Of a stretch of DNA of 64,000 bases, positions 24,301 through 39,300 are shown in pieces. The stretch covers positions 2,020,314-2,084,313 of the forward strand of contig NW_020654748.1 of assembly GCF_003589595.1 (NCBI RefSeq). The letters run 5' to 3'. The notes beneath the pieces were generated by a model, which ran no database searches, was not told the origin of the DNA, and saw only the letters and a list, made by a program, of their open reading frames with translations. Made by a program: the position numbers and the translations under genes. Position 1 is the first letter of the stretch; every line of letters starts with the position of its first letter. The DNA is from Hyposmocoma kahamanoa. Its lineage: Eukaryota; Arthropoda; Insecta; Lepidoptera; Cosmopterigidae.

Positions 24301-27300
24301 TCGAGCGACTGGTGCCGGCGTGTCTGGTGCCATCGTGTCTGGCGCGACGACGCGGGCGCATACTTGGTAGTCGTCGTTTCCTTGTACCCAGTGAACGTGT
24401 TTCATTGGGTAACAATGTATTCTCATCGGGAGTATTACGAGAGATTGGTATTTTATCGAAAGTGGTTGGAGTCTTGAAGCTCTACTGTACGAGATGGAGA
24501 GCGAGTTTCCTCAACGAAGCGCAATTTCAACCAACGAATTCTCCACAAGGGCTAGTTTACGTTATCAATTCAAACGCGCGGAGTTGGCATGCAGTGAATA
24601 CTCGTAGAAGTAGAAGATGAAATGCGGTGTGCCACAAATTTTAACGAGTGACTACGAAGACTCATGGATAGGCTGCCGCGGACCTGTACCTTGGCCTCCC
24701 AGATTACACGTCGTGATTTTATTTTGTGAGGTGAATGAAGTTAAAAGTTAAGTGCCGTGTGCCGTGTATATGTCAATAAAGCTCAAAGCCGTGACGAACT
24801 AAAATCAAACATTATGTGCATTTGACGCTTAGAAAGTGCTTTGAAAATTACAGAGGTACGTTATCACAAATAAATAAAGGGCTAGCAACAATCATGGCAA
24901 TTACCCTATCCTACTTGACGTAAAAAAATAAACATCTGCATTAAATGAAAAGCAACGGTCCCATGTAGTTTGATTGCCACTATATTTTGGGAAAGCGCTC
25001 AGCCAAAAAAACTTACTCTATTGAAATGTATGGAAACGTAGATTGGTAAGAGATCTTATGAAAGGGCTCAGATAAAAGTTTTTAGTTTTGCAAGTACTAA
25101 GTAAAACTCTATATACAAACAAATTACTCACTCGTTAGCCAAATCAGTAGCGGAAATATCCTTTCCGACATCAATGTTGCACTTGAAAGAGATGCCTTCA
25201 GCCTCCATCAGTTTGATGCGTCGCGCGACCACGTCTTTGCCGAGTTTCATAGTTGGAATGCCGTATTGGAGTAGCCCGCCCGGACGGTCGTTGCGTTCGA
25301 ACACCGTTACCGTGTAGCCGGCCTGAGGCAGAATGAAAATACATACTCTACATGATACAGGTAGAGTATAAAAAATAAAAACCGTGTATAAACAGTACGC
25401 GTGCCTAGATAATTGAACTGGAAAAAACAAATCGATATGGATAATTTAAAAAAATACCTTGTTGAGCTGATGAGCGCAGGCCAAACCTGCAGGTCCTGAT
25501 CCGACGACAGCTACGGTTTTACCGTTGCGATGTTCTGGAATCTGTAAGTTTAAAAATTGAAAAGGTTTAGTGACTTTAGTATAAGCATGGAGCAATAGGT
25601 CAAGGACTGTTAATCGCGATACAAGACAGCGTAGTTGGGTATTTAGTACCTGTTAGTACACCAGATGTCGCGACGTTGTTGTTTTACATTGACGAACTGC
25701 AATTTATCAAAGCTACTCTGATTTCTAGCGATAACATTGATAGATGGCGCTAATTGAACAGATTTTTATGGATAGTGCATCGAGTATATAACCAGAAATA
25801 GAGACGAAATGTCATTTAATTTGTTTGAAAACTATTCTCCCATATCATTACTGTGACAACTGCACTCCGATTGGCCAGCCCGAATTCGAAACAATTGAAG
25901 GGTGTCGTCAATGGGTGTCAATTGTTTCGCTTCAAATCGACCAGTTAACTTGAGCTTTGCTATAATGGACGAAAATTGCAAAATTACATATTTAATATTT
26001 AATTACCGATAAAATTTGATTCCGTTTGTTCTGTAATTAGACGCTTTGCTGTTTTTCCCCACACCAGCGAATGGAACAGCACGCCATTGTTAGAGATATT
26101 ATCTTTATTAGAAAAAATACAGAATATTTTTGGAATATACGGAGACGTACACGCAGGTCAGTTGTTGGCGGTTCCACTATGCAAACGAGAGTTGATAATT
26201 ACAAGTGATGTATCACTGATGTGTTACCGGGAATGTATGGCCCTTATTTGGTCTCTACTTCTGGAAATATACTCGATGGGATAGTGCCCCGCCATCTACT
26301 CATATTAGGAAGCGTTAATTCATAATTTATTTTAGAACACAGAATGCCATGTATTGACAAGCATATTTGTCAAAATTCAGAAAATAATTTTACTTCAAGA
26401 TCAATATTTGAAGAACTACTTCGAGTCATCTAGATATAAGAACGAATTTTGACCTTTTTCAGAGTTACGATATGTACCACTGAGATTCGTAGTTCTAAGG
26501 GTATTGGTTCATGATATAAGTATTCATGTTAAGAGATACCGAGTTATATTCTCGCGTTTAGTCGTTTAAATTTTTGTAAATAGTAAATAATGCACACACT
26601 CAACATAGCCCCGCACTAGGGAAACCCTGTGTCGCGGGTGACAGGGACACACACATAGACAACCACAAATTACACCCAAACTCACGGGAGAAATAAATGT
26701 AAGCCATACAAACATTTCTCTCGGCCCGGGAACCTAACCTGGGACCTCTGCGTGGCAGTCCGGCATGGTAACCGTTCGGCCACAGAGGCAGTAAGCAAAC
26801 GTTACAACGGAAAAAATAGTTTCCCGATGTGTAACAATCGCGAATCGCGAAGAACTCGATAAGCAAACATTCTTTAATAGATTCTTCGTTCGACATCCGT
26901 CCGAAACAATTACCGTCAAATTAGTAATACTCGACCAAATTACCAAACCCATGACGCGAATAAAGCTTCATACTTGACATCGCTTTTTTATTTGGTCGAT
27001 TATTACTTATTTAACAGTAATTGTTTCGGATAGATGTTGGATGGAAAACGGAAGTAGACCCCCAGGTAGTCTGGATTTCTAAGGTAGTTTCAGAGTATTC
27101 CATATCTTCTAAGTTTTATTCATTGCTTGTCAAAAGAAACAGCATGATTTTGGCAAGTGAGCAAAAAGGGCAAATTGTACCTCGGGCTTGATCCAGTCGC
27201 TCTCGAAGGCGTTGTCGATGATGGCGCACTCGATGTTCTTGATGGTGACGGGCGGCTCGGAGATGCCCAGCACGCAGGCGCCCTCACACGGCGCAGGGCA

Positions 27301-30300
27301 AACGCGCCCCGTGAACTCTGAGGACGCACGGGGAATATGGGTCAATCGACTGCTACGTCTACAGTCATACAGAAAGTACAACTTTGACAAGAATGCATTG
27401 CGTTTTCCAGCAAATACTGAGTTCTCTTTTCTCTTTACATATCTTCATATTAAGTTTCTTTATTATTAATAGATCGAACTAAGATCGAACACATACAAAG
27501 AAAAATTCTTTCCGCCCCTATGTGACTCGAACCTGTGTCTGTCGCCTTAACGTGGCTACCACTCTGCAAACTGAGCTAAGGATCGAACATCATAATATTC
27601 AATGGAAATAAAAATATTGCACTTAGTAGTCTTTGTATATGTTTATGTTAATCTGTGGTTATATTTTAACTACTATGTAATTTAGTTTTTGTTTTGTAAT
27701 CCCAATTTTGTTTTATAAATAGTGTGTGTCTTAAGTGTGAATGTTCAGTTTTGTTTTTTTGCTACATTTATGCCAAGGCTTTGAAATTTCAAGGTTAGAA
27801 GCATCAAACTGTGGAATTTCTGAATCGATCAGACACGCTGTTGAATCTTTTAAAACATTACTTAAAGATCATTTTCTTATACTATAATTATACTTTTCTC
27901 TTATTCTTACCTGTTTTAAATTTTGTGTGTTGTTATTACTGTTGTGTTTTATATAATCCTACTTCAATTTATCTAATTATATGCATATTATATTTCTATT
28001 TTATTATTAATACTTTATTTTTAGTTTTTTTTTCACTTGTGGGTGTGTGCAATACGTGTATTAAATACGTATTCTGTTGCGTCCTCAATTAATTTTATGT
28101 TACAGTTTTTCCTGTATTTAGAAAGTTGCCTGGAAGAGATTGCTATTTGGCCGCCTGTTGTACCTGTCATTTTTATTTTTTTGTATTTGTCGTTGTTCAA
28201 TAAAGAATATTTGTATTGTGTTGTATATGCTTACCTGGGAAGTTATTTGTCTGCAACAACTGATGCAGAGCTTGTTTCCAATCTCCCCTATAGATCAAGT
28301 CATTCCACTTCGGTATGATATTTCCCAGAGGGCATCCATGTCCGCTCTGGCAGAAAGGCACCCCGCACTCCATGCACCTGGCCGCCTGCACCCGCAGCCC
28401 ACGTCGTACGTGATTGAAGTTGTATATCTCGTCCCAGTCGCGGAGGCGTTTTTCAGCAGGTCGATACATTGATGTTTCGCGAGGGTACTTTATGAAGCCA
28501 CTGTCGAGTTAAGCATAAATTTAATTTAAAAAAATTAGAGGCTTATTCTGAACATCATAAATCGTCATTGAAAGCAAGCGCCACAGTCAATTATGGATGT
28601 GGCTTAAGCTGAACGAAGTCCTTATGTGTACGCCGCAACTGCACAAATGACAGTACAATTTGTAGTGTTTGTTTTTTATTTCGTTTATAAATTCTTTTAA
28701 TTTTGCTTTGCTTGACTAAGTGTCACTATTTTTTGTTTGTTTGTATCAATGTGTTGTGGCGTTGCAATAAATGTCTATTCTATTCTATAACAAAACACTT
28801 TATTGTAAGACTTAATATGACGCATTAAAATATTTCTTTTCATAGATTTCACACGAAATCTTAATTATTATGGATTATGTTTAGGAAGAACAATTTAATT
28901 ATGAATTCGTTGAAAAAAGTATTTACTACCGATGCGATGTAACGATCATCATTTCTGTCCGTTTCGGACTCCGATAAAATACATTCAACTCGTATTTCAA
29001 AATATTACCATCCTATTAGAAGCATCTCAAGAAGATTTTGGAAGTCTCATCTTTTTGTATAACAAGTAAGGTACACTTATATTTGACTAGCCCTGAAGTT
29101 CAATAACTTATGGTCACATGTTTTGTTTACTCGGTGAAGCTTTCTGGAAATCGCATTAACTTTAATCGCAGTCGAAAGTCAGGGGTGCAGGAATGGAGCC
29201 TCCATTCTCCACTTTCATTCCTTTCCTGCATGTCTGGCGCACCCTGGGCCACAATCGCCGATTGACAAATCCTTTCACCAAGACAGCAGGCAATATTGTA
29301 TATGCAATCGATACAATAAGATGACGAAAGTCAATGTAATTTCTATTTTAACATTTTAATTGGACGTAGTTAAACAAAAAGGATCGAATGCACATCCAGT
29401 CACTTTCGAGATATGGCAGTTTAAAAGTTAAAAAGTGTTTCTCACTCTTTTTTCAAAACTTATAATGTCATGCTTGTCACAACTCCACAGATATTTATTT
29501 ATGTTTATATGTTGGATTTTTTTGCTGATCTAAGAGGTTAGACTTTAGGAACTGTTTGGTACATATATAACTAATTTTTTGAGAATTTTGTGGATTGGAT
29601 CCTCTTTGCTTAACTACGTCCAATTAATATCTATGTAAAGAAATGAAATTATAATAATAACGCGCACACACTCATAAGCCCCCCAGTAGAGACACCCTGT
29701 ACCGCGATGCCATGGACACATAGACAATCACCTAATCTAATTATACCTAAATTCATGACCTCTGCGGGGCAGACCAGCAAGGTAACCGATCGGCCACGGA
29801 GGCAGTCAAATAACGCTTTAAAAAAAAATGAAGTGGTTAAATACTTACTGAGTCTTATCAAGAATCTTCTCCAAGTTCTTTTTATCCAGTTCGATATCTC
29901 TGACAGCTTCCTCAATGTCCTGTACGCCATTGTCACCCTTGCCGTTGGTCTCCATCTTTGGAGCGGCGGGTTGCTTCAAGGCGAGAGTCTTTAAGGCTCG
30001 CTGGTATTCGAACGGGAACACTTTGATGAAATTCTTAGCTGGTGTCGGCCAGGTTTTTAGAAGATCTTGTGCGATCAGGGAACTATTTCAAAAAAGGAAA
30101 GATTTTTGCTAAGTACTCTAGGCGGTTACTGGTTACTTAAAGCTCTCAAACAGACAATATCTCTGAGAGAGCGCGATGAAAAAATTATTAGAATATTATC
30201 AGTGTATTTTTAGTAATTAACTTCCATACCTACACTTCAGTTTTCTTAAGCAGTGTAAGCTACAAATTAAGTTCAAATCACTGCCACGTAGCTCTTAGCA

Positions 30301-33300
30301 CGTCCGAACAAAGGAATATTTCACTTGACATAGAGTTTTTATGTTTAAAATAATCAGGTGACAACATGGGGAACGTAAATACGAAATGCATCCTTGTTTT
30401 TCAACCATCGCATCGTTTTGACAAATTAGTTACTTTTGAGATGTCGTTGTTAAGAAGGCTTTTCATTTGTCTCTACGCAAGTTCGTAAAAAACAAGCAAT
30501 AAAAAATTTCTGATACAAGTACCCGATGAAAGTACATTTGACAGAGTGTGTATGATGCTTTATTTAATTCGTGTAGTCTTACCCAGTGTAGTCGACGAAT
30601 TCTTTCAATAGAGTTTTGACGACGTTAAGATCGTCATTTTGCTTAAGCGGCAGGAGTTCCACCATCTCAGTGTTGCACTTGCCTTTGAACGATCCGTCGA
30701 TGTCGTACACGTACGCGATACCGCCTGAAATACAATATAAAAATTATGTGTATGAGGTAGTTTACACTGCATAAGGCAGACGCTTTAGGCGGTTGAGCGC
30801 CTTGGCTCCCAAAGTTACTGACAATGTGTTGCATTAAGGTTTAAGTCGAGGTAGATGAAGTCTTATGCCCGACACCGTACACGCAAGAGCCTATGCACAC
30901 GGCGTATTGTATATATTGTATAATTTCCCGAACGCGCGTTTACGGAGCCGTAAACGTGCGTCATCTGCGCGTATACACGCCGCAGACGCGCTGTAGTGAA
31001 TCGATTCAAACGCGCGCAAACAACGCGTTGCAAGCAACAAGCTTAACTCCACTGGAGTTTACATTTAGAATTTCATATAGTTGCTTTAGTTCAAAAACTA
31101 ATTGAAATTAACAAACAAAACTAAAATTAAAACTATATTTTATGACAATGCGCGACTACAATTTGTCTGTGGCGCGTATAAAATAGCCATGTGCATAGGC
31201 TCTAAATTCAATTCAAAGCGACCTTGTGCACATATGAGAATTGAAATTACAGCAGACAACATAGTTCAATATTCTGGGACTAGGTGGCGCTTCAATATAT
31301 TTCACGAGCGAGCAGCGTACGGTGGGAAGAAAATTTAGGAAAAGCAAAAACACATCGTGAGCTTATATGCATGCATATGAGTCACAAAACTGCGAATCGG
31401 CGCGACGCGAATTGCTGCTATGCGATCTCACTGCAACGGTTCGAGTAACCATTTCTTCGACTGAACGTATTTTTTAAACTAGGTAGCGATATGGATCGTA
31501 AAAAGAGTGTTGCACTGCTGTTATTGATAAGAAAATTATTAAACAATTACATCGATTCACCAGATCTTTTACAAAAAATTGGCCCTAAAGATCCCTCTCG
31601 CATCACCTTGCGCTTTAAAGCTATTTTCTGTTGTAAACTCAGTAGGACAAACTCCCACAGAAATGGTTTCTTTAGGCGCTCTTTGGATTTTTATAATGAA
31701 AATTGAAGTCATATAGACATATTTGGCATTTCTTCACAAGGTTATAGGGTAAGGTTAAGAGAAGCTTTATTTTAACAACAAAAATCTAGTGATATAATTA
31801 TATAAATAAATAATTATTTAGTACAAATTTAGTGTACTTGTATATGTAATTAAGTAGCATTAATTATTTACGGTTTGAATTTTTCTTATTTTTTATAATA
31901 TTCTTCTTCTTTTTTTGCTTGTGATGTTGTTTCGCTCATTATTTTATTTTAGTTTTTGTTAATGGAACTCTAGGTCTGTATGTATATCAATTTTGATTTT
32001 TACAGGTAATAACCTATCTGTTGATGACTGTTTGTTTCCTTAAATAAAAAATAATAATAAAATAAATAAGAAAGTACAGGAAAAAAACACAAAGAAGATT
32101 GACATCGCAGAAATTCTCGATGCGAAGCAATCCGCAAATTATTGCGATGCCAACTATTGACTTACAATTATATGGACGTCGGGTCCGCGCTAAAAAGTGT
32201 CCGCACTTGTAAGGCGCTAAAATCGTATACAGAGCGCCAAACTACGCTTTAGTCTTCATTTGTTCGACTGACAGCGCGATACTGCGATGACATTACAATT
32301 TAAATTTCGAATAGGTTGACTTGGGACATTTTTTTCGTGGTTTTTGTATTAGACCCGTCGTCTATTTATTTGTAAGTCAATGATGCCAACTCATAAATTT
32401 CTGCAGTTTTGTGTTTCGACCCTAAGCGGGACAGGAAGTATTTATCAATTTCATGTTTCATACAAAATGCGGGCACAAGCTACTTACCGCTCATGCCGGC
32501 GGCGAAGTTGCGTCCAGTTAGGCCGAGGATGAGCACAGTGCCGGCTGTCATGTACTCGCAGCCGTGGTCGCCCACGCCTTCCACCACGGCCGTGCAGCCT
32601 GAGTTGCGCACGCAGAAGCGTTCGGACGCGATGCCTCTGCGGGGGAACAGATTGCTTCCTAAATTTAGCGAACATTTTAAAGCCTTTGTTAAAAACCGTT
32701 TAGAATAACGTGCGACAAATATCTCCATAATAATAATGACCTGGGATGACTATATTGACATGCCAGGGAACACCACTTAATAATTATTTTTTTTATCTTT
32801 TAGGCCATGGGACAAACGAGTCTAATACAAATGTAATGCATACAGAGTAATCCTCAATACGAATACCTCCGCTCTTCAATATATCGCACATGACAACTAA
32901 CATAGTATAATCTCAAAAATTACGTTATATATGCACGTCATTAGTATTCATAATTAAATCTTATACGAATAACTCAATTTTTGAGAGAATACTACGTTGT
33001 TGTGTCATGTGCGATATGTATAAAAGCGACATAATAATAATGCTTACATTGATGTTTAAAATAACTTTCTAAAAATCTTGTAGTTTTTTAATGGTCACCT
33101 TGTATGTTTGCAATTTGAAAATCCATATTGGATTTTGGAGACCAGAAGTTTAATACGATTTCACATATAACCTTGTTTAATATGTAATAAATGCGAAACA
33201 CCGGGGTACTATATTCAAGATAAATTCTTTACCTGAAATAAGCTCGTCCAGAGGTGGCTCCATACAAGCACACGTTTCCAACTATCACGTTGAGGTGCGA

Positions 33301-36300
33301 CTCGAACGAGGATGTTTTCGGTGGGTAGATGATCACTTTGCCACCGCACAGGCCCTTGCCTGAAAATTATGATAGTTTGTCGCTTAGTTGTGGTCAATCG
33401 TGCCTCTATTTTACAAAAAAAAGGTACAAAAGTAGTTAAAACCATAAGAAACAAATGTCAGTTCATAGTGACAGTTAGCATTAGCGACCGCGTAAAATAT
33501 TTGCATACAAAATGTTACTTCGTCTTGCGTCTGTTAGAGTCGATGTACAACTAACTCGTCACACAAAATTTTGTAGAAATTTTGACAACAGTCACTCTTA
33601 GCCCATGGCAAAGAAACTGTACCTATATCATTAGCTTATGGTATAGGTAGTTGTTACGGAGTGGAGTGGGAGTGCGTCCAAGGATTGGGTACAAGATTGT
33701 CGGGTGTCCAGTGGCGAAATGGGTAGACGACATCGCAAGCGTCGCGAGGTGTACCTGGATGAGACTGCCGCAGGGCCGTGGGTAGTGGCATAAAAACTTG
33801 GTTGATATCAGGCTTTTTTAAACTCAACAAAAATAACGGGACGAACAAGTCGTGCGCCTGGTGGTAAGCGACACGCCCATCCATAACAGTTGCTGTGCCA
33901 CTCAGAGCTTTAAATCGTATCTTAGGGGCACTGCCACTGCGTCTGTCGCCCTGAGACGAGTCCCATTTATTCCAATTCCCATATCCCATTATTATTAATA
34001 TCATTGTGTACTTCTTACCAACGTAGTCGTTAGCGTCTCCTTCGAGGGTAACAGTGATTCCCTTGGACAGGAACGCGCAGAAGCTCTGCCCAGCAGAGCC
34101 AGTGAGAGCGATGTTCACGGTTGTGCCGTCGGGCAGACCAAGGTCACCGTATTTCCTTTTTAATAAAGAGAGAGACTCAAAACCGGATTAACCTAGAGAC
34201 TAAGCAGGCAACTGCTTATCAAAACTTTTTTTTTTTTTGTAGAAAAATATTTCATTTGAGTTTCTTAGGTTTTCGTAATTGTTACACATAGAAGTGAAAT
34301 AATTTTTTCAGATCTAAATCACGTATTTTTTTTTCTCAAAACAAACCCAATGTTTCGGTCCCTTTACAGGTCCCATGATCACGTCTGACTGTACGTTGTG
34401 TGGCAAAATATGTATACTTATATATAAATATTATTTATATATAAGTTATTTTTGTATTTTTGTATAGTTGTAAAATACAAATATATGCAATTTAAATCCG
34501 AAACAATAATTTCATTTTTTATTTCATTTGATTTTTGGTTTCACGACCGTTAAGTTGCAAGCAAACCTCAAAGTTACTGTCTAAATTTAAAATATTTTAA
34601 ATTAAAATCAACACGTGTAGATATAGCCAATTATTCTTTTTTTAACCTATTATGTCGCACTGCTGGCATTTATAAATATTTTTTATCTACACACATATCA
34701 TAAACTCTCTATAATTTATTCAAAAACCGCAAATTACGACCAGCATAAAGGAAAACAGTTTTGTTAGAACAAATTTCTTATCTGTGAAAATGTTATTATT
34801 GCTTCATAATAACATCGAATTCGACGTTATTATTATCGATGTTATTATTGCATTCAAATTTCGAACATTTCTAAAAACAAAACAATTTGATTGGACCTCA
34901 ATTCTAATATCAGTCGAGATGAAGTTTCATTCGAAATGAAATGTCAATAGTATGTCAGTAATGTCAATGATATCGAACGATCTGATAGTTGGGGCCGATT
35001 CTAGTTTGTCCATGAATTAAAAATAAAAACTACGGTTCTGTGACATGCGTGAGAAAAGTTTTTATTTGCCGCCATTCGCCAGTCGTAACATGCGGTTTAT
35101 GAACACATCACAGAGAGCTTATAATTACATGTGTAGATGTAATCACAGTCACATAAACTTTTATGTTGAATGGAGCGATGGATCTCATTGCCTAGGGCCT
35201 GTGGACCTTTTTAACATACATGATTATGACTAATTACAGATTTCTTGCCACGATTTCCTTTTACCGTGTAACCGTTCGGAAATATCGAGAAAATTAAAAA
35301 ACAAATCACATCGTGGTAAGAAACCTGTAATTTGTGGTAATCATTTACTGAATTACCACGAAAGTCTTAAAATCTTTTCAATATAATCTTTCACTTCCGT
35401 AATTATTGGGGCAGTTTAACACAGTTACCAAAAATCTTAAGTCTTAAAATCAAAATAAATGCATCAGTTTCATAAATCAAAATTATAAGTCAATGCGACG
35501 GAACTTATTATTATCCACTTCAACTTCAAACTTCTTATCCAAATAAAATTTTAATTCCGATCCCGATTCAAATACAGATGTTAATTTAATTCAACACTAG
35601 GGAAACGTAGTGCCGCGGGTGCCATGGACATACACATAGCCAACCACAAACTACACACAAACTCACGAAAGAAATAAAATGTAGGCCATACAAATATTTC
35701 CGGGAATCAAACCCGGCACCTCTGCCTGGCAGACCAGCATAGTAACAGTTTAATAATAACTTTAACAAGTGCGTTGTTGGTATATTATGTTTTAATGAAC
35801 TAGATATCCGTTAATAAAAATCAAGAAGGATTATTTACAAGCCAAGTCATTCTTGTGAAGTACTCACATAGCAACATGGTAAGACAGAGTGGAAGTAAAA
35901 GCTCTGTCTTCGTTGGTGATCTTCATCTTGATGTCGATGTGCTTTTGCGTTCCGTCTAGGATGCCAGCACACTGCTCGATCAGCTGGTTGTCAAGTCGTT
36001 TTTCCAGTTGGAAGTCCTGAGGAGGCGAAATTGTTGAGATTCTATCCTTTTTGTTAAGTAGTTTGAAAGATAGCTTGTGCTGGTAAATTTTTGTTAAGGA
36101 TTAAAATAAATGCACATTTGACCATCTCACTTACGCCTTGAAAAGGCCCAAAGTATAGCGTTAAGAGATCTGCAGACAGCTAATTCCATTCCAATGTCGT
36201 ACGCTATATAAATGTGAAAGCGTATCGCTTCGTACGAATCTTGAGTATATCCAAATTTTAGGGGTGCAAATCCAGCCGTCGTCTAGTCCCTCGATCATAG

Positions 36301-39300
36301 AAAGGGGATGGCGGATATTTTATGGTAATAAAACTACAAAGCAGATGTTCTGGTTCAGTTATTCTATAAGTGCGATTGCATAGGTAGTATCATTTTAAAA
36401 ACAGAGTGAAAGAGTGACATAGAAGCGAGTTTCGTCACTTATGATTAGCACTCTTCAATAATTGGGAGATCCAATGGTTTACGGGGTATGTGAGAGGAAA
36501 TCTTATGATTTGCTTTTGCCAGAGCCCTAATTCTGCTAATGTTAAATCATTTCAGTTGTGTCGATAGAGTGTTTATTTATTATTGGAATAGTCACTCGTC
36601 AGTGCCTAGTCATCGAACTACTATTCAACTGCCAAATCACTTTTTTGGTATTTTGCTCTTCAATGCCGAGTCGATGGCATGTACTCCGTCCAACCTTTCA
36701 TTTAATTTTAGACAGTTCGAATTCTAATCAATTAGTGATGTCCTAATGCGATTCCGATTAGATTTTTTATAACAATCGATTTGACATAAAAACTTAACGT
36801 TACGGTGCTCGCCATGTTCGCTACTGTGATAAAATTTTAAAACGCCGTTTATCACTCAAATTTGACAGCTAAATGTGGATATAATAGCTTTACCGAGGCG
36901 GCTTACTACGGGGGCAGTAGCCATTAAATAAAACAAGGACTTTTATATGAATATAAAAGATTCAAAAATGTAATTTAGAAAATAGACCTGTGACTTAGAA
37001 CCGCCGATGATGTTGACTCCAGGCCGCATGTGCAGAGCGTTCTTCAATATGAGACTGAGGTTGAGAAGGCGTGCCTTAGGGTTATCATTGTTCTCTCGCA
37101 CTTTCAGCAAGTCTGTGCGACCAATCAAATCTTGGAATTTGCGTACGCCCACTTCTGCCATGTGCTGGCGAACCTGTAATAATATTCAATATATATTAAC
37201 CTGCCAGTTAAATGTTCTACTATTACAGCCCTTCTCCTCACTTACTGTCGTAATATTTTTACCGTGGTTGAATCAGGCCTATGAAGTTACTCAACTTTCG
37301 CAAGCAAACATTCTACATTAATATTGTCTTCCTTTTAGGGAACTCACACTTTTTCAAATTAAAAGTTAACTTCAGAAACTTCAATGGCCATTTCCCAAAA
37401 GTATAATTTTTCGTTCAGTAACGGTATAGATAACATGATGACCAGATTGATATAGCTACAGCTCAATATGTAAATCACTAAATCGAGAATCCCATGTTCT
37501 AAAAAACTTGCCTGAACTCGGTTATGAATAATAAAATTTCGAATATCTAATTCGTCACAAAATTGCATACACTTTAAAAGAAAATCATACCAAATATTAT
37601 TACGATGTTTTCCAATGGTGGTAAGCGATATGGCTATCCATAACAGTTGCAGTGCCACTCAGAGTTTTAAATCGCAAAGATCGTGCGGGGCACTGCCACT
37701 GCGCCCGTCACCCTGAGACATAAGTTGACGAGACCTCATGTGCCTGTAATTTCACCAGCACCCTTACCCTTCATAACCAGAACTTCCCTGGACGAACTCT
37801 TTCACAAAGAATTCACTATATGATACTTATTATTGCTTACAAACCTCTTCAGCCAACATAAATAGGTAGTTGACGACATGTTCCGGCTTGCCGGCGAACT
37901 TGGCCCTCAAGACCGGATCCTGCGTGGCGATGCCCACGGGACACGTGTTGAGGTGGCACTTGCGCATCATGGTGCAGCCCAGGGCAATGAGCGGGGCTGT
38001 GCTGAAGCCGAACTCGTCGGCACCGAGGAGGGCTGCGACCATCACGTCGAAGCCTGTCCGGATTTGGCCATCGGCTTGGACGACCACTCTGGGTACAAAC
38101 ATTTCGATTAAAACGTAGACACTCAACATAGCCCCGCACTAGGGGAAACCATGTGTCGCGGATGCCATGGACATATACATAGACAACCACAAATTATACC
38201 AAAACTCACGGGAGAAGTAAATGTAGGCCTTACAAATATTTCTCGCGGCCCGGGAATCGAACCTGGGACCTCTGCGTGGTAGTCCGGCATGGTAACTATT
38301 CGGCCACGGAGGCAGTTAAATTGAAGCTGGCGTTTAAATAGAAATCATTAATTCCTCGAATAATAAACACACTACAGATACGTTTTATAATAATAACATA
38401 AGGATTTGGGACTAAATACAAATACAGAGTACAAAGCGTGTGTGCTGTGCTGCCAAGGAAACAGTGACCCACTCAGCTTGTTGTCGTCTCACTTAAAGTA
38501 ATATGACGCTGATTTTCAGCGGATTCGGCAACAGAACATACGTGACACGGAACATAGTAGACGTACTAATAGATGTACATTTCATTTGTGTCGAAAAAAT
38601 GCGCATGCGAGCGTTACCAAGCACAAAAGGGGAAAAGGCGAAGACAAGATGGCGGACTAGGGCTGGGCTAAAAATCATTTAAAAGCTCTTGCCACCCAGT
38701 AACCAGCGAGTACTATATGGTATAATATGTGAAGAATGAAGCGAAAAAAATTTAAAACGCATGATATAAATAGTTACACACCGCACCCATGATAATAAAG
38801 TGAAATTCGAAAAATGATTTTGGGATATTGACGAAATGGATTTTTGTGGTTTAAGATGTACATGAGAACGCAGAGAAACATACATTTTTTTTTAAATAGC
38901 ATACAAGGACGGCATTCAACTACAAAACAATTTTAAAAAATGCAAACCGGTATACAGGGTGGAACCAGTTTGTTAATGATGTTAGTAATATAATACTTTA
39001 TTATTTCGAAACCGACTTCATGCAGTCGAGATCGATGTAATGCCGAAACCTCGACTGCATGAAGTTGATAACGACTTTACGCATTAACTGCAAACGTGCA
39101 GTCAATCTGTATCAGCCTTAGTGTCAAGGTATCAAAGGCATTCATGGACATATGATTCAAGTTCAGAAAGGCAAGCTTCGCCGAGTAGTCACCTGGAGCG
39201 CAGGTCGTTGAGCACGAGCACCTGGTGCGTCTCGGCGATGCCCAGCTCCCAGGGCAGGCCGGCCGACTTGATGCCCGTCCACGAGCTGGCGCCTGTGCCG

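Noticed and set aside
24312..24620. 102-codon plus-strand frame as a host gene
   Set aside because: No recognisable motif, domain or splice context; treated as unexplained intron content.
33654..34118. 154-codon minus frame running past exon 21
   Set aside because: Only 34019-34155 matches GOGAT; the remainder is intron and family D repeat read through by chance.
37870..38118. Open frames on the plus strand over GC-rich exons (also 39121-39465, 41637-41955, 61086-61292)
   Set aside because: They lie antisense to well-supported GOGAT exons and have no family motif; they are by-products of GC-rich coding sequence.
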